Assembly (NCBI RefSeq): GCF_028206995.1
Contig: NZ_JAQLFL010000008.1
Coordinates: 69,546-133,545, forward strand
DNA from: Collinsella aerofaciens
GTDB lineage: Bacteria > Actinomycetota > Coriobacteriia > Coriobacteriales > Coriobacteriaceae
Reading direction: 5' to 3'
Length of the DNA: 64,000 nucleotides
Numbering within the stretch: position 1 is the first letter of the stretch; every line of letters starts with the position of its first letter. The position numbers and the translations under genes were made by a program. The notes under the pieces are model-generated. The model made no database searches and was not told the origin of the DNA. It saw only the letters and a list, made by a program, of their open reading frames with translations. Positions 51,989 to 59,789 of this stretch are shown piece after piece.

Positions 51989-52771
51989 TTAGCGGGCGCG
52001 GGGTGTGCCGGCGCTCAGATGATTGATAAGACTTGCCTGGTAAGCGGCGCCAAAGCCGTTGTCGATATTGACGACCGATACGCCGCTGGCACAGGAGTTG
52101 AGCATGGCGAGCAGTGCGGCTACGCCACCAAAACTTGCGCCGTAGCCCACGCTGGTGGGAACGGCGATGACCGGACAGCTCACCAGGCCGCCGATAACGC
52201 TCGCCAACGCGCCCTCCATGCCGGCGATGGCGATGACTACCTGCGCCTGAGCAAGTTCCTCGGCATGCGCAAGCAGACGGTGCAGGCCGGCGACACCCAC
52301 GTCGTAGAGGCGGTCGACCTCGTTGCGATAGAACTCGGCCGTCAACGCGGCTTCTTCGGCGACGGGCAGGTCGCTCGTGCCGGCGCAGGCGACGACGATG
52401 CGTCCGTTGCCGGTAGGGGAGGGATTGCCGCCCACGAGGGCGAGCTGTGCGTCCGGGACATATCCCAGGTCGATGCTGTCGTCGAGGAGCTCCGAGGTAC
52501 GGGCTGCTTTTTCGGCATCCAGGCGCGTGACCAGGATGCGCTCCTGGCCGGCATCGCGCAGTGCCTCGATAATGGCGGCAATCTGCTCGGCGGTTTTACC
52601 GGCGCCGTAGACAACCTCGCCGGCTCCCTGGCGTACCCCGCGCGAAAGATCGAGCTGCGCAAAGCCCAAATCGGCGGTCGGAGCCGTCTGGATGCGTGTG
52701 AGGGCGTCGGCAGGGGTGACTGATCCGCCGGCAACATCGCTCAGAAGCTGCTCAAGATCTCGCTTATCCAT
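51989..52771 (-). CDS. larB: Pyridinium-3,5-biscarboxylic acid mononucleotide synthase LarB
   Basis: LarB carboxylates and hydrolyses nicotinic acid adenine dinucleotide, first step of nickel-pincer cofactor synthesis. It shares the PurE-like domain: EVVYGAGKTAEQIAAII and IAIAGMEGALASVIGGL, then PVIAVPTSVGYGASFGGVAALLAML. Start taken at ATG 52771 (MDKRDLEQLL); an upstream in-frame ATG at 52804 adds 11 residues. 260 aa, typical. Followed by larC1 after 10 bp. larE is not in the window. Confidence 0.92.
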   Translation of the reverse strand: MDKRDLEQLLSDVAGGSVTPADALTRIQTAPTADLGFAQLDLSRGVRQGAGEVVYGAGKTAEQIAAIIEALRDAGQERILVTRLDAEKAARTSELLDDSIDLGYVPDAQLALVGGNPSPTGNGRIVVACAGTSDLPVAEEAALTAEFYRNEVDRLYDVGVAGLHRLLAHAEELAQAQVVIAIAGMEGALASVIGGLVSCPVIAVPTSVGYGASFGGVAALLAMLNSCASGVSVVNIDNGFGAAYQASLINHLSAGTPRAR

Positions 52772-52815
52772 ATATGTTCCCTTCGACGGCGCAAAGTCTA
52801 GCACTCAAAGGGTAT

Positions 52816-52849
52816 GTTTCCGAACACTAAGACAAAATTGTTCGGAAAC
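52816..52849 (-). promoter_or_regulatory. Inverted repeat upstream of larB, candidate TetR operator
   Basis: GTTTCCGAACA (52816-52826) and TGTTCGGAAAC (52839-52849), perfect 11-bp arms, 12-bp spacer, 45 bp before larB. Likely operator for the co-transcribed TetR protein; alternatively an RNA hairpin. No T run. Confidence 0.55.
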
Positions 52850-52885
52850 TATAGGACAGACTGATTCAATTGTTAGACGGATCGG

Positions 52886-53521
52886 CTAGTCGCGCAGGAT
52901 GATGTCCATGGCGAGCATCAAGTTGCGCTCGTCGATGGCAAACGGGGCGGCCTCGCGCGTCTTGGGCTTGGCGCAAAACGCGATGCCCGTGCCTGCGGCC
53001 TGAATCATGGGGATGTCGTTGGCGCCGTCGCCGATTGCCACGGTGTGTGCCATATCGACGCCACACTCAACCGCCCAATCCAGCAGCTGGATGAGCTTGG
53101 ACTCTTTGGTCACGATGTCTGCCGCCAGCTTACCGGTGAGCTTGCCGTCCACGACCTCCAGGCGGTTAGCGAGGCAAAAGTCGATGCCCGCGGCGGCCAC
53201 GATCTTATCGGCGACTTCGTGGAAGCCGCCGCTTACCACGCCGACCTTCCAGCCCTTGCTGTGCGCCGAGCGCACAAGCTCCAGCGCGCCGGGGGTAAAC
53301 GTCACGCGCTCAAAGGTGCGCTCGAACACATTCTCGTCCAAGCCGGCAAGCAGCCCCACGCGCTCCTCAAGCGCCTGCTTAAAGTCGAGCTCGCCGCGCA
53401 TGGCGCGCTTAGTGATCTGCGCTACCTGCTCGCCCACGCCGGCCTCCTCGCCCAAAAGATCGATGACCTCCTGGTTGATGAGTGTGGAGTCGATATCCAT
53501 AACGATGAGGCGTGCGGTCAT
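52886..53521 (-). CDS. serB: Phosphoserine phosphatase
   Basis: HAD-superfamily phosphatase, last step of serine synthesis. Motif I MDIDSTLI (Asp9/Asp11), motif II VVSGGF, motif III Lys and motif IV AIGDGANDIPMI. 211 aa from ATG 53521; the upstream in-frame ATG at 53566 lies in a region without a ribosome site. No ACT domain. Confidence 0.92.
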   Translation of the reverse strand: MTARLIVMDIDSTLINQEVIDLLGEEAGVGEQVAQITKRAMRGELDFKQALEERVGLLAGLDENVFERTFERVTFTPGALELVRSAHSKGWKVGVVSGGFHEVADKIVAAAGIDFCLANRLEVVDGKLTGKLAADIVTKESKLIQLLDWAVECGVDMAHTVAIGDGANDIPMIQAAGTGIAFCAKPKTREAAPFAIDERNLMLAMDIILRD

Positions 53522-53777
53522 GAGGGGCCTTTCCGAGTGCAGTTGTATTGGGGCACATTGTCGCACGGAGCGCGCCTTAGCGACGGCCGCGGTGCGTCAA
53601 TTGTTTCGTCTCCGTCAAGTCTTTGGGCAAGAGCTACTTTTTCGCGGCACATCGACGCGGGTGCGATAAGATAGAACGCCATGTCTGGCTGCGCGGTTTA
53701 CGCAGGCTGGGCAAATCTGTACGACGCCGCCCGGAACGACACGGGGCGGCACAGATCCATAAAGGAGGATCACTGGT

Positions 53778-55565
53778 ATGAGCCAGACCCGTCCCATCGA
53801 CGAGCATTCCATGCACACCCGTACCTGCGGCGAGCTTCGCCGCGAGAACGTGGGCGAAGAGGTCACCCTCACCGGTTGGGTGAGCCGTCGCCGCGACCAC
53901 GGCGGCCTTATTTTCTGCGACCTTCGCGACCGCGAGGGCATCACGCAGCTCACCTTCGACCCCGAGCACTCCGACGGCGACGCCTTTAAGATCGCCGAGA
54001 CCATGCGTCCCGAGTGGCCCATCAAGATTCACGGCGTCGTGCGCGCCCGTGGCGAGGAGACCACCAACACCAAACTCGCGACCGGCGAGATCGAGGTCCT
54101 GACCGACCACGCCGAGGTACTCAATACGTCCGTCACCCCGCCGTTCCAGATCGAGGACGGCATCGAGACCAGCGAGGACACCCGTCTGCGCTATCGCTAT
54201 CTGGACCTCCGCCGTCCCGAGATGATGGCCAACCTCAAACTGCGCTCCGACTTCACCTTTGCCATTCGTGAGGCGCTGCACAACCGTGAGTTCATGGAGG
54301 TCGAGACGCCCTCCCTGTTTAAGTCCACGCCCGAGGGCGCTCGCGACTTCATCGTCCCCAGCCGTATTCAGCCGGGCAACTTCTACGCCCTGCCGCAGTC
54401 CCCGCAGCTCCTGAAGCAGCTGCTCATGGTCGGTGGCGTCGAGCGCTACTACCAGGTTGCCAAGTGCTTCCGCGACGAGGACCTGCGTGCCGACCGTCAG
54501 CCCGAGTTCACCCAGGTCGATATCGAGATGTCCTTCGTGGACCAGAATGATGTCATGAGCGCGCTCGAGGAGGTCCTGGCCGACGCCTTCGGCCGCATGG
54601 GCGTCGAGATGCCCACGCCGCTGCGTCGCATGGACTACTGGGAGGCCATGGACACCTATGGCTCCGACAAGCCCGATACCCGCTATGGCATGCACCTGGT
54701 CGACCTGACCGACATCTTCGCCAACTCCAAGTTCAAGGTCTTTGCGACTGCCGCAAACGAGGAGGGCTCTGTCGTCAAGGCCATCAACGCCAAGGGCGCC
54801 GGTGCCTGGGCACGTGCCAAGATCGATAAGCTTGCCGGCGTGGCCTCCACGTTTGGCGCCAAGGGCCTGGCCTGGATTGCTTTCCGCGAGGACGGCTCTA
54901 TCAACAGCCCCATCGTCAAGTTCTTCTCGGACGAGGAGATGGCGGCTCTGCGCGAGCGCATGGATGTCGAGCCCGGCGACCTTGTGATGTTCGCCGCCGG
55001 CCCGCGCTTGCTCTCCGACGAGATCCTGGGCGGCATGCGTTCGCACATGGCCAATGCGCTCGAGATCAAGCGCGAGGGCCACGACTTCCTGTGGGTCGTC
55101 AACTTCCCGCTGTTCCACTGGGACGAGGATCGCAAGGCCTATGCTGCCGAGCACCAGCCCTTTACCCTGCCGACCGAGACCGACATCGCCAAGATCGAGG
55201 CCGACCCGTTGGCAGCCGGTTCTTGCACCTACGACTTTGTCATGGACGGCTTTGAGGCCGGCGGCGGCGGTATGCGTATCCACAACGCCGAGATGCAGAT
55301 GTCCATGCTCAAGCTCCTGGGCTTTACCGAGGAGCGTGCCGAGTCTCAGTTCGGCTTCCTCATGGAGGCCCTCAAGTTTGGTGCGCCCCCGATGGGCGGT
55401 TTCGCTCTGGGCCTGGACCGCGTGTGCATGCTGCTCACCGGTTCCGACTCCATCCGCGACGTCATGGCGTTCCCCAAGACGGCCAGCGGCTCCGACCTTA
55501 TGTCGGGCGCTCCGAGTGCCGTTAGCGGCGCCCAGCTCAAGGACGTCAGTCTGCGCCTGATGTAG
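53778..55565 (+). CDS. aspS: Aspartyl-tRNA synthetase
   Basis: Class II synthetase, bacterial type with GAD insertion (about 285-410). N-terminal OB fold (VTLTGWVSRRRDHGGLIFCDLRD), motif 2 YYQVAKCFRDEDLRADRQPEFTQ, motif 3 GGFALGLDRVCMLL. 595 aa. AAAGGAGG lies 8 bases before the ATG. The leader contains GCCGCCC/GGGCGGC hairpin but no T-box sequence. Confidence 0.97.
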   Translation: MSQTRPIDEHSMHTRTCGELRRENVGEEVTLTGWVSRRRDHGGLIFCDLRDREGITQLTFDPEHSDGDAFKIAETMRPEWPIKIHGVVRARGEETTNTKLATGEIEVLTDHAEVLNTSVTPPFQIEDGIETSEDTRLRYRYLDLRRPEMMANLKLRSDFTFAIREALHNREFMEVETPSLFKSTPEGARDFIVPSRIQPGNFYALPQSPQLLKQLLMVGGVERYYQVAKCFRDEDLRADRQPEFTQVDIEMSFVDQNDVMSALEEVLADAFGRMGVEMPTPLRRMDYWEAMDTYGSDKPDTRYGMHLVDLTDIFANSKFKVFATAANEEGSVVKAINAKGAGAWARAKIDKLAGVASTFGAKGLAWIAFREDGSINSPIVKFFSDEEMAALRERMDVEPGDLVMFAAGPRLLSDEILGGMRSHMANALEIKREGHDFLWVVNFPLFHWDEDRKAYAAEHQPFTLPTETDIAKIEADPLAAGSCTYDFVMDGFEAGGGGMRIHNAEMQMSMLKLLGFTEERAESQFGFLMEALKFGAPPMGGFALGLDRVCMLLTGSDSIRDVMAFPKTASGSDLMSGAPSAVSGAQLKDVSLRLM

Positions 55566-55589
55566 GCGAACGGCTACATATTGCCTGTA

Positions 55590-55625
55590 ACGAGGGAAGG
55601 ACGCGGGCCTTCCCTCGTTTTATAT
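55590..55625 (+). terminator. Terminator after aspS
   Basis: CGAGGGAAGG / CCTTCCCTCG hairpin then TTTTAT. Confidence 0.85.
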
Positions 55626-55664
55626 GCGCCGAGGTTGTGAGGGCATGGGGTGACCGGACGTCGA

Positions 55665-55834
55665 GGAAACTGCGTCCCGGAATTTGCGTCCAGAATGGGA
55701 TGTACTTTCCGCCAGGGTCGCTCAGCGGAAACTGCGTCCCAGAATCCAGCCAAATAACGGGGCACAGTTTCCGATTGAGCTGTCTAACGGAAACTGTGTC
55801 CCATCATTGACGCTCGAAATGGGATGCGATTTCC
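55665..55834. repeat. Three tandem palindromes, GGAAA..TTTCC family
   Basis: Units 55665-55710, 55727-55772 and 55789-55834, each 46 bp and spaced exactly 62 bp start to start. Each begins GGAAACTG(C/T)GTCCC and ends with a complementary (G)GG..(A/T)TTTCC arm. The same family occurs once at 8115-8160. No gene lies in this gap. Confidence 0.88.
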
Positions 55835-55921
55835 GTCCCGCCCTCAACAAGCATCTAACGCTACAATAACTACCACGTGGCTGGGTTTTGCCGGCCGATG
55901 TGCGATGTCGCGGGAGGGGAC

Positions 55922-56170
55922 ATGGTCGAGTTTACGAAGACGATTAAAGATCCGTTGGGATTACATGCCCGCCCGGTTGCGCTGCTCTATGACATTATTG
56001 CCAAGCATCGTAGCGACGTGTCGGTCAGCATCGGTGACCGCCATACGGATGGTCGCGACGTTATGGGCCTGATGGCCCTCTACGGCGAGTGCGGCGAGGA
56101 CATCATCTTCCGCGTTTCGGGCGTGGATGAGGCCTCGTGCGTCACGTCGATCAGAAACCTCTCGCTCTAA
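55922..56170 (+). CDS. ptsH: HPr family phosphocarrier protein
   Basis: 82-aa phosphocarrier of the sugar phosphotransferase system. His15 is in LGLHARPVAL, the site phosphorylated by Enzyme I. With ATG 55922 (GGGAGGGG upstream) numbering matches other HPr exactly. The regulatory position 46, Ser in low-GC Gram-positives, is Asp (GRDVMGLMALYG). HPr kinase control via Ser46 is therefore not possible for this copy. ptsI is not adjacent, so this could be a paralogue. Confidence 0.88.
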   Translation: MVEFTKTIKDPLGLHARPVALLYDIIAKHRSDVSVSIGDRHTDGRDVMGLMALYGECGEDIIFRVSGVDEASCVTSIRNLSL

Positions 56171-56179
56171 GCATGACAG

Positions 56180-56217
56180 GGCGCGGCAAAGGACAGCTCT
56201 TTGCCGCGCCTTTTTGT
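56180..56217 (+). terminator. Terminator after HPr gene
   Basis: GGCGCGGCAAAG / CTTTGCCGCGCC stem followed by TTTTTG. Confidence 0.85.
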
Positions 56218-56262
56218 TTCGTATAGGAAACTTTTTCGAAAACTGAATAGAGACCCTTTCCA

Positions 56263-56316
56263 AAAAGTTAACCACGTGTTAGTTTACTAAAGCGAACATA
56301 GACGTGGTTAACTTTT
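56263..56316 (+). promoter_or_regulatory. Double inverted repeat upstream of feoA, candidate iron-regulator operator
   Basis: Outer arms AAAAGTTAACCACGT (56263-56277) and ACGTGGTTAACTTTT (56302-56316), perfect 15 bp. Between them TTAGTTTACTAA (56279-56290) is a second palindrome resembling DtxR-type half-sites. Located 42 bp before the first feoA. Confidence 0.6.
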
Positions 56317-56358
56317 ATCGCGTCGATGTTGAGGACGAACTGACGTTAGGAGCAACTC

Positions 56359-56601
56359 ATGTCTTGCGGACCGCAGATGCCGGCCATGCCGCTTTCGATG
56401 GTAAAAGCGGGCGAAACCGTGCGCGTATCTCGGGTAAAGGGCAATGAGGACATGAAGCACCACCTCAAGGACCTCGGCTTTGTCGAGGGCAACGAAATCC
56501 ACGTGGTGAGCTCGAGTGGCGCCAATATCATCGTCACGGTGCTGGGCGCACGCTTTGGCATCGATTCCAAGGTTGCCATGCACATCATGACCGTCGGTTA
56601 G
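56359..56601 (+). CDS. feoA: FeoA-domain protein 1
   Basis: 80-aa SH3-like FeoA, an accessory to the FeoB iron(II) transporter. PLSMVKAGETVRVSRVKG and LKDLGFVEGNEIHVVSSSGANIIVTV are typical. TTAGGAGC precedes the ATG. Two feoA genes in tandem are common in Gram-positive feo operons. Confidence 0.92.
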   Translation: MSCGPQMPAMPLSMVKAGETVRVSRVKGNEDMKHHLKDLGFVEGNEIHVVSSSGANIIVTVLGARFGIDSKVAMHIMTVG

Positions 56602-56640
56602 TCCGCAGCATTTCATAAAAACCGAAAGGGGGACAAGAGG

Positions 56641-56862
56641 ATGAAGACGTTGGGTGACGTTAAGGTGGGCGAGAGCTCTACCATCGTCAAGCTTCACGGT
56701 GAGGGTGCGCTTCGCCGTCACCTTATGGACCTGGGGCTCATCAAGGGCACTTCGTTCAAGGTCGTGAAGGTTGCACCGCTCGGTGATCCGGTCGAGATCA
56801 ACGTGCGCGGCTACGAGCTTTCCATCCGTAAGGAGGAGGCGGCCGTCGTCGAGGTCCAGTAA
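56641..56862 (+). CDS. FeoA-domain protein 2
   Basis: 73-aa FeoA paralogue: LGDVKVGESSTIVKLHGEG, RHLMDLGLIKGTSFKV and GYELSIRKEEAAVVEV. AAAGGGGGAC before the ATG. Separate from FeoA1 and FeoB rather than fused. Confidence 0.92.
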   Translation: MKTLGDVKVGESSTIVKLHGEGALRRHLMDLGLIKGTSFKVVKVAPLGDPVEINVRGYELSIRKEEAAVVEVQ

Positions 56863-56890
56863 GGGCTCGCGACGTATATTTCTGCAGATA

Positions 56891-56910
56891 AAGTTAGGTA
56901 TTTCTAACTT
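56891..56910 (+). promoter_or_regulatory. 20-bp palindrome before feoB, candidate iron-regulator box
   Basis: AAGTTAG-GTATTT-CTAACTT. TTAG and CTAA half-sites resemble DtxR/IdeR boxes. Lies 75 bp before feoB in the feoA-feoB gap. Confidence 0.55.
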
Positions 56911-56984
56911 AATGCTGCACTTTGAAGCACATTATCCAGCCTGCGCGGAGAAAGCAGCGCAGGCACACAAGGAAGAAGGATTGA

Positions 56985-59312
56985 ATGGCGGATTCTCAGA
57001 TCCATGTCGCGCTGGCGGGTAACCCCAACTGCGGCAAGACCACGCTTTTCAACCTGATCACCGGCGCCAACGGCTACGTTGGCAACTGGCCCGGCGTCAC
57101 GGTTGAGAAAAAGGAAGCCAAGCTCCTAAGCGACAAGAACGTTACCATCACGGACCTCCCCGGCATCTACTCGCTTTCCCCCTACAGCCCCGAGGAGCAG
57201 TGCTCGCGCGACTACCTCATGAGCGGCGAGCCCGATGTCGTCGTTCAGGTGGTCGATGCCACCAACCTCGAGCGTAACCTGTACCTGGCGCTTCAGGTCA
57301 TCGAGACCGGCCTGCCCGTGGTCGTTGCCCTCAACATGGCCGACTTGGTCGAGAAGAACGGTGACAAGATCGACACCGACAAGCTGTCTAGGAAGCTCGG
57401 CTGCCCGGTCATGATGATCTCGGCTCTTAAGAACAAGGGTATCAAGGAGCTGTTCGAGCAGGTTAAGAAATCCGCCGCTTCCAAGGGCCAGGTGCCGGAG
57501 CACAAGTTCGACTCTTCCATTGAGGACGTTCTGACGCACATCGAGAACAACCTTCCGGCGAGCGTTCCCGCCAACAAGCGCCGCTACTACGCTGTCAAGC
57601 TGTTCGAGCGTGATGCAGACGCCTGCAAACTCATCAACCTCACTAAGGAGAAGGCCGCTCGCGTGGAACAGCTGGTCGCTCAGTGCGAGCAGGACTGCGA
57701 CGACGACGCTGAGTCCATCATCACCGGTGAGCGCTACGGCGTGATCGCGCACATCATCGACGAGTGCCTTACCAAGGCCCCTGCCAAGATGAGCACTTCC
57801 GAGAAGATCGACCGCGTGGTTACCAACCGCATCCTGGGCCTGCCGATCTTTGTGGTCATCATGTTCTGCGTGTACTACATCGCCGTTTCCACCCTGGGCG
57901 GCACGGTGACCGACTTCACCAACGACCAGCTCTTTGGTACCGACGGTTGGTATGTGCTCGGCCAGGGCCGCGACGCCTACGACGCAGCTGTTGAGGCTGC
58001 GGGCGACGACGCCGATTCGGTCGATCCGGCGCAGTATGGCCCCTATGTCCCCGGTATTACCACCATGGTGCACGATGCCCTCGTGGCGGGCGGCACCGAG
58101 GATGGCGGTCTGGTCGATTCGCTCGTCTGTGACGGTATCGTTGGCGGCCTGGGTGCCATCTTCGGCTTCGTGCCGCAGATGTTCCTGCTCTTTGTGATGC
58201 TGTCCTTCCTGGAGGACTGCGGCTATATGGCTCGCGTCGCCTTCATCATGGACCGCGTGTTCCGCCGCTTTGGTCTGTCCGGTAAGTCCTTCATCCCCAT
58301 GCTCGTGTCCTCGGGCTGCGGCGTCCCCGGCGTCATGGCTACCAAGACCATCGAGAACGAGAAGGACCGCCGCATGACGGTCATGACCACCACGTTCATC
58401 CCCTGTGGCGCTAAGCTGCCGATCATCGCCCTGCTCATGGGCTCCATCATCGGTGACTCTTCCACCACCGCCGCGTGGATCAGCCCGCTGTTCTACTTCC
58501 TGGGCGTCTTTGCCGTCATCGCTTCAGGCCTCATGCTCAAGAAGACCAAGCTCTTCGCCGGCCGCCCGACCCCGTTTGTCATGGAGCTCCCGGCTTATCA
58601 CTTCCCGGCGATCCGCTCTTGGGCGCTGCACGTGTGGGAGCGCTGCTGGGCCTTTATCAAGAAGGCCGGCACGGTCATCTTCGCCTCCACCGTCGTGGTT
58701 TGGTTCCTGTCCAACTTTGGTAGCTATAACGGTTCCTTTGGCTTCCTGCCTGCGATGGACGGCATCCCCGAGGAGTTCATGGACTACTCCGTGCTCGCCA
58801 TGCTCGGCAACCTGGTCGCTTGGATCTTCGCCCCGCTCGGCTTTAGCACTTGGCAGGCCACTGCGCTGACCGTCTCGGGCCTCGTCGCCAAGGAGAATGT
58901 CGTCGCTACCGCTGGCTCGCTGCTGTCCGTTGCCGATGCCGGCGAGACCGATCCGAGCCTGTGGACCGCATTTGCTGGTATGTTCCCGACCATGGGCGCT
59001 TGCGTGGCATTCGGTGCCTTCAACCTGCTGTGCGCCCCCTGCTTCGCCGCCATGGGTACCATCCGCAACCAGATGGACTCCGGCAAGTGGACCGCGATTG
59101 CTATCGGCTACGAGTGCCTCTTCGCTTGGGTGATCGCCCTGTTCATCAATCAGTTCTACAACCTGCTTGTGTTGGGACAGTTTGGTATCTGGACGGTTGT
59201 GGCCATTGTGCTGCTGGTTGCGATGCTCTTCCAGATCTTCCGTCCCATGCCCAAGCACGCTTGGACCGACGAGGACGAGACCAACACTGCTTCCGCCGCA
59301 GTTTCCGCTTAA
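56985..59312 (+). CDS. feoB: Ferrous iron transporter FeoB
   Basis: 775-aa inner-membrane Fe(II) importer. N-terminal G domain: G1 GNPNCGKTTLFN, G3 DLPGIYSLSPYSPEE, G4 LNMAD. Helical GDI domain to about 270. Core Gate domains include CGVPGVMATKTIENEKDRR and FIPCGAKLPI with conserved cysteines. An insertion near 315-365 (Asp/Ala-rich) sits between the first membrane helices. AAGGAAGAAGG precedes the ATG. Confidence 0.97.
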   Translation: MADSQIHVALAGNPNCGKTTLFNLITGANGYVGNWPGVTVEKKEAKLLSDKNVTITDLPGIYSLSPYSPEEQCSRDYLMSGEPDVVVQVVDATNLERNLYLALQVIETGLPVVVALNMADLVEKNGDKIDTDKLSRKLGCPVMMISALKNKGIKELFEQVKKSAASKGQVPEHKFDSSIEDVLTHIENNLPASVPANKRRYYAVKLFERDADACKLINLTKEKAARVEQLVAQCEQDCDDDAESIITGERYGVIAHIIDECLTKAPAKMSTSEKIDRVVTNRILGLPIFVVIMFCVYYIAVSTLGGTVTDFTNDQLFGTDGWYVLGQGRDAYDAAVEAAGDDADSVDPAQYGPYVPGITTMVHDALVAGGTEDGGLVDSLVCDGIVGGLGAIFGFVPQMFLLFVMLSFLEDCGYMARVAFIMDRVFRRFGLSGKSFIPMLVSSGCGVPGVMATKTIENEKDRRMTVMTTTFIPCGAKLPIIALLMGSIIGDSSTTAAWISPLFYFLGVFAVIASGLMLKKTKLFAGRPTPFVMELPAYHFPAIRSWALHVWERCWAFIKKAGTVIFASTVVVWFLSNFGSYNGSFGFLPAMDGIPEEFMDYSVLAMLGNLVAWIFAPLGFSTWQATALTVSGLVAKENVVATAGSLLSVADAGETDPSLWTAFAGMFPTMGACVAFGAFNLLCAPCFAAMGTIRNQMDSGKWTAIAIGYECLFAWVIALFINQFYNLLVLGQFGIWTVVAIVLLVAMLFQIFRPMPKHAWTDEDETNTASAAVSA

Positions 59313-59338
59313 GTCTGAATAAGGATTAGCCCCTTTCC

Positions 59339-59376
59339 AAAAGCCCGGGTGTCCCAGCGACACTCGGGCTTTTTGG
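59339..59376 (+). terminator. Terminator after feoB
   Basis: AAGCCCGGGTGTC / GACACTCGGGCTT with T5. Followed by a small feo gene that may have its own promoter. Confidence 0.85.
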
Positions 59377-59402
59377 TGGGGAGATGTGGCGTTTCCGCAG
59401 AT

Positions 59403-59440
59403 AAAATCGACCAAAATAAACCTGTCCCTTTTTGGTAGGT
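59403..59440. repeat. REP-like hairpin, GACCAAAA family
   Basis: Near-identical to 16636-16673 over 38 bp (differences at three positions). Confidence 0.75.
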
Positions 59441-59486
59441 GGAGAATGGGGTAAAGTAAGCGGTGGTTAACTAGAGGAGGCTTGCT

Positions 59487-59687
59487 ATGGCACCTATCGA
59501 TATTGTTGTACTGGCTGTTATCGGTATTGCGTTTGTCGCCGTGTGCGTGCGCATCTACCGTAAGGGTACCTGCGCCGACTGCGCTCAGGGCGGCGTTTGC
59601 ACCGGGCATTGCTCCAACAAAAAGACGTGCGCCGCACTTAAGGGCGTGGACAAAATCGCCGAAGACTTGGGCCGCGGTATTCATTAG
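59487..59687 (+). CDS. FeoB-associated Cys-rich membrane protein
   Basis: 66 aa: one membrane helix (residues 4-21, IDIVVLAVIGIAFVAVCV) followed by a cysteine-rich cytoplasmic segment CADCAQGGVCTGHCSNKKTC. This small protein type usually sits next to feoB and may help in iron handling. AGAGGAGG is directly upstream of the ATG. Confidence 0.88.
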   Translation: MAPIDIVVLAVIGIAFVAVCVRIYRKGTCADCAQGGVCTGHCSNKKTCAALKGVDKIAEDLGRGIH

Positions 59688-59789
59688 CCGACCGGCGTTT
59701 GGGCATGTTTGACTGCGAATGCGGCAGTTGCTGATAGGATAAGTACGTTAGCAACTGCCGCCGAGCGGCTTAAACGAAAGGAAGCCTGT

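Noticed and set aside
51586-52026. 146-codon plus-strand frame rich in Val/Met
   Set aside because: Antisense of the His-rich insert of larC.
53680-53777. T-box riboswitch before aspS
   Set aside because: A hairpin is present but the T-box core sequence and antiterminator are not.
53634-55283. 549-codon minus-strand open frame
   Set aside because: Shadow of aspS.
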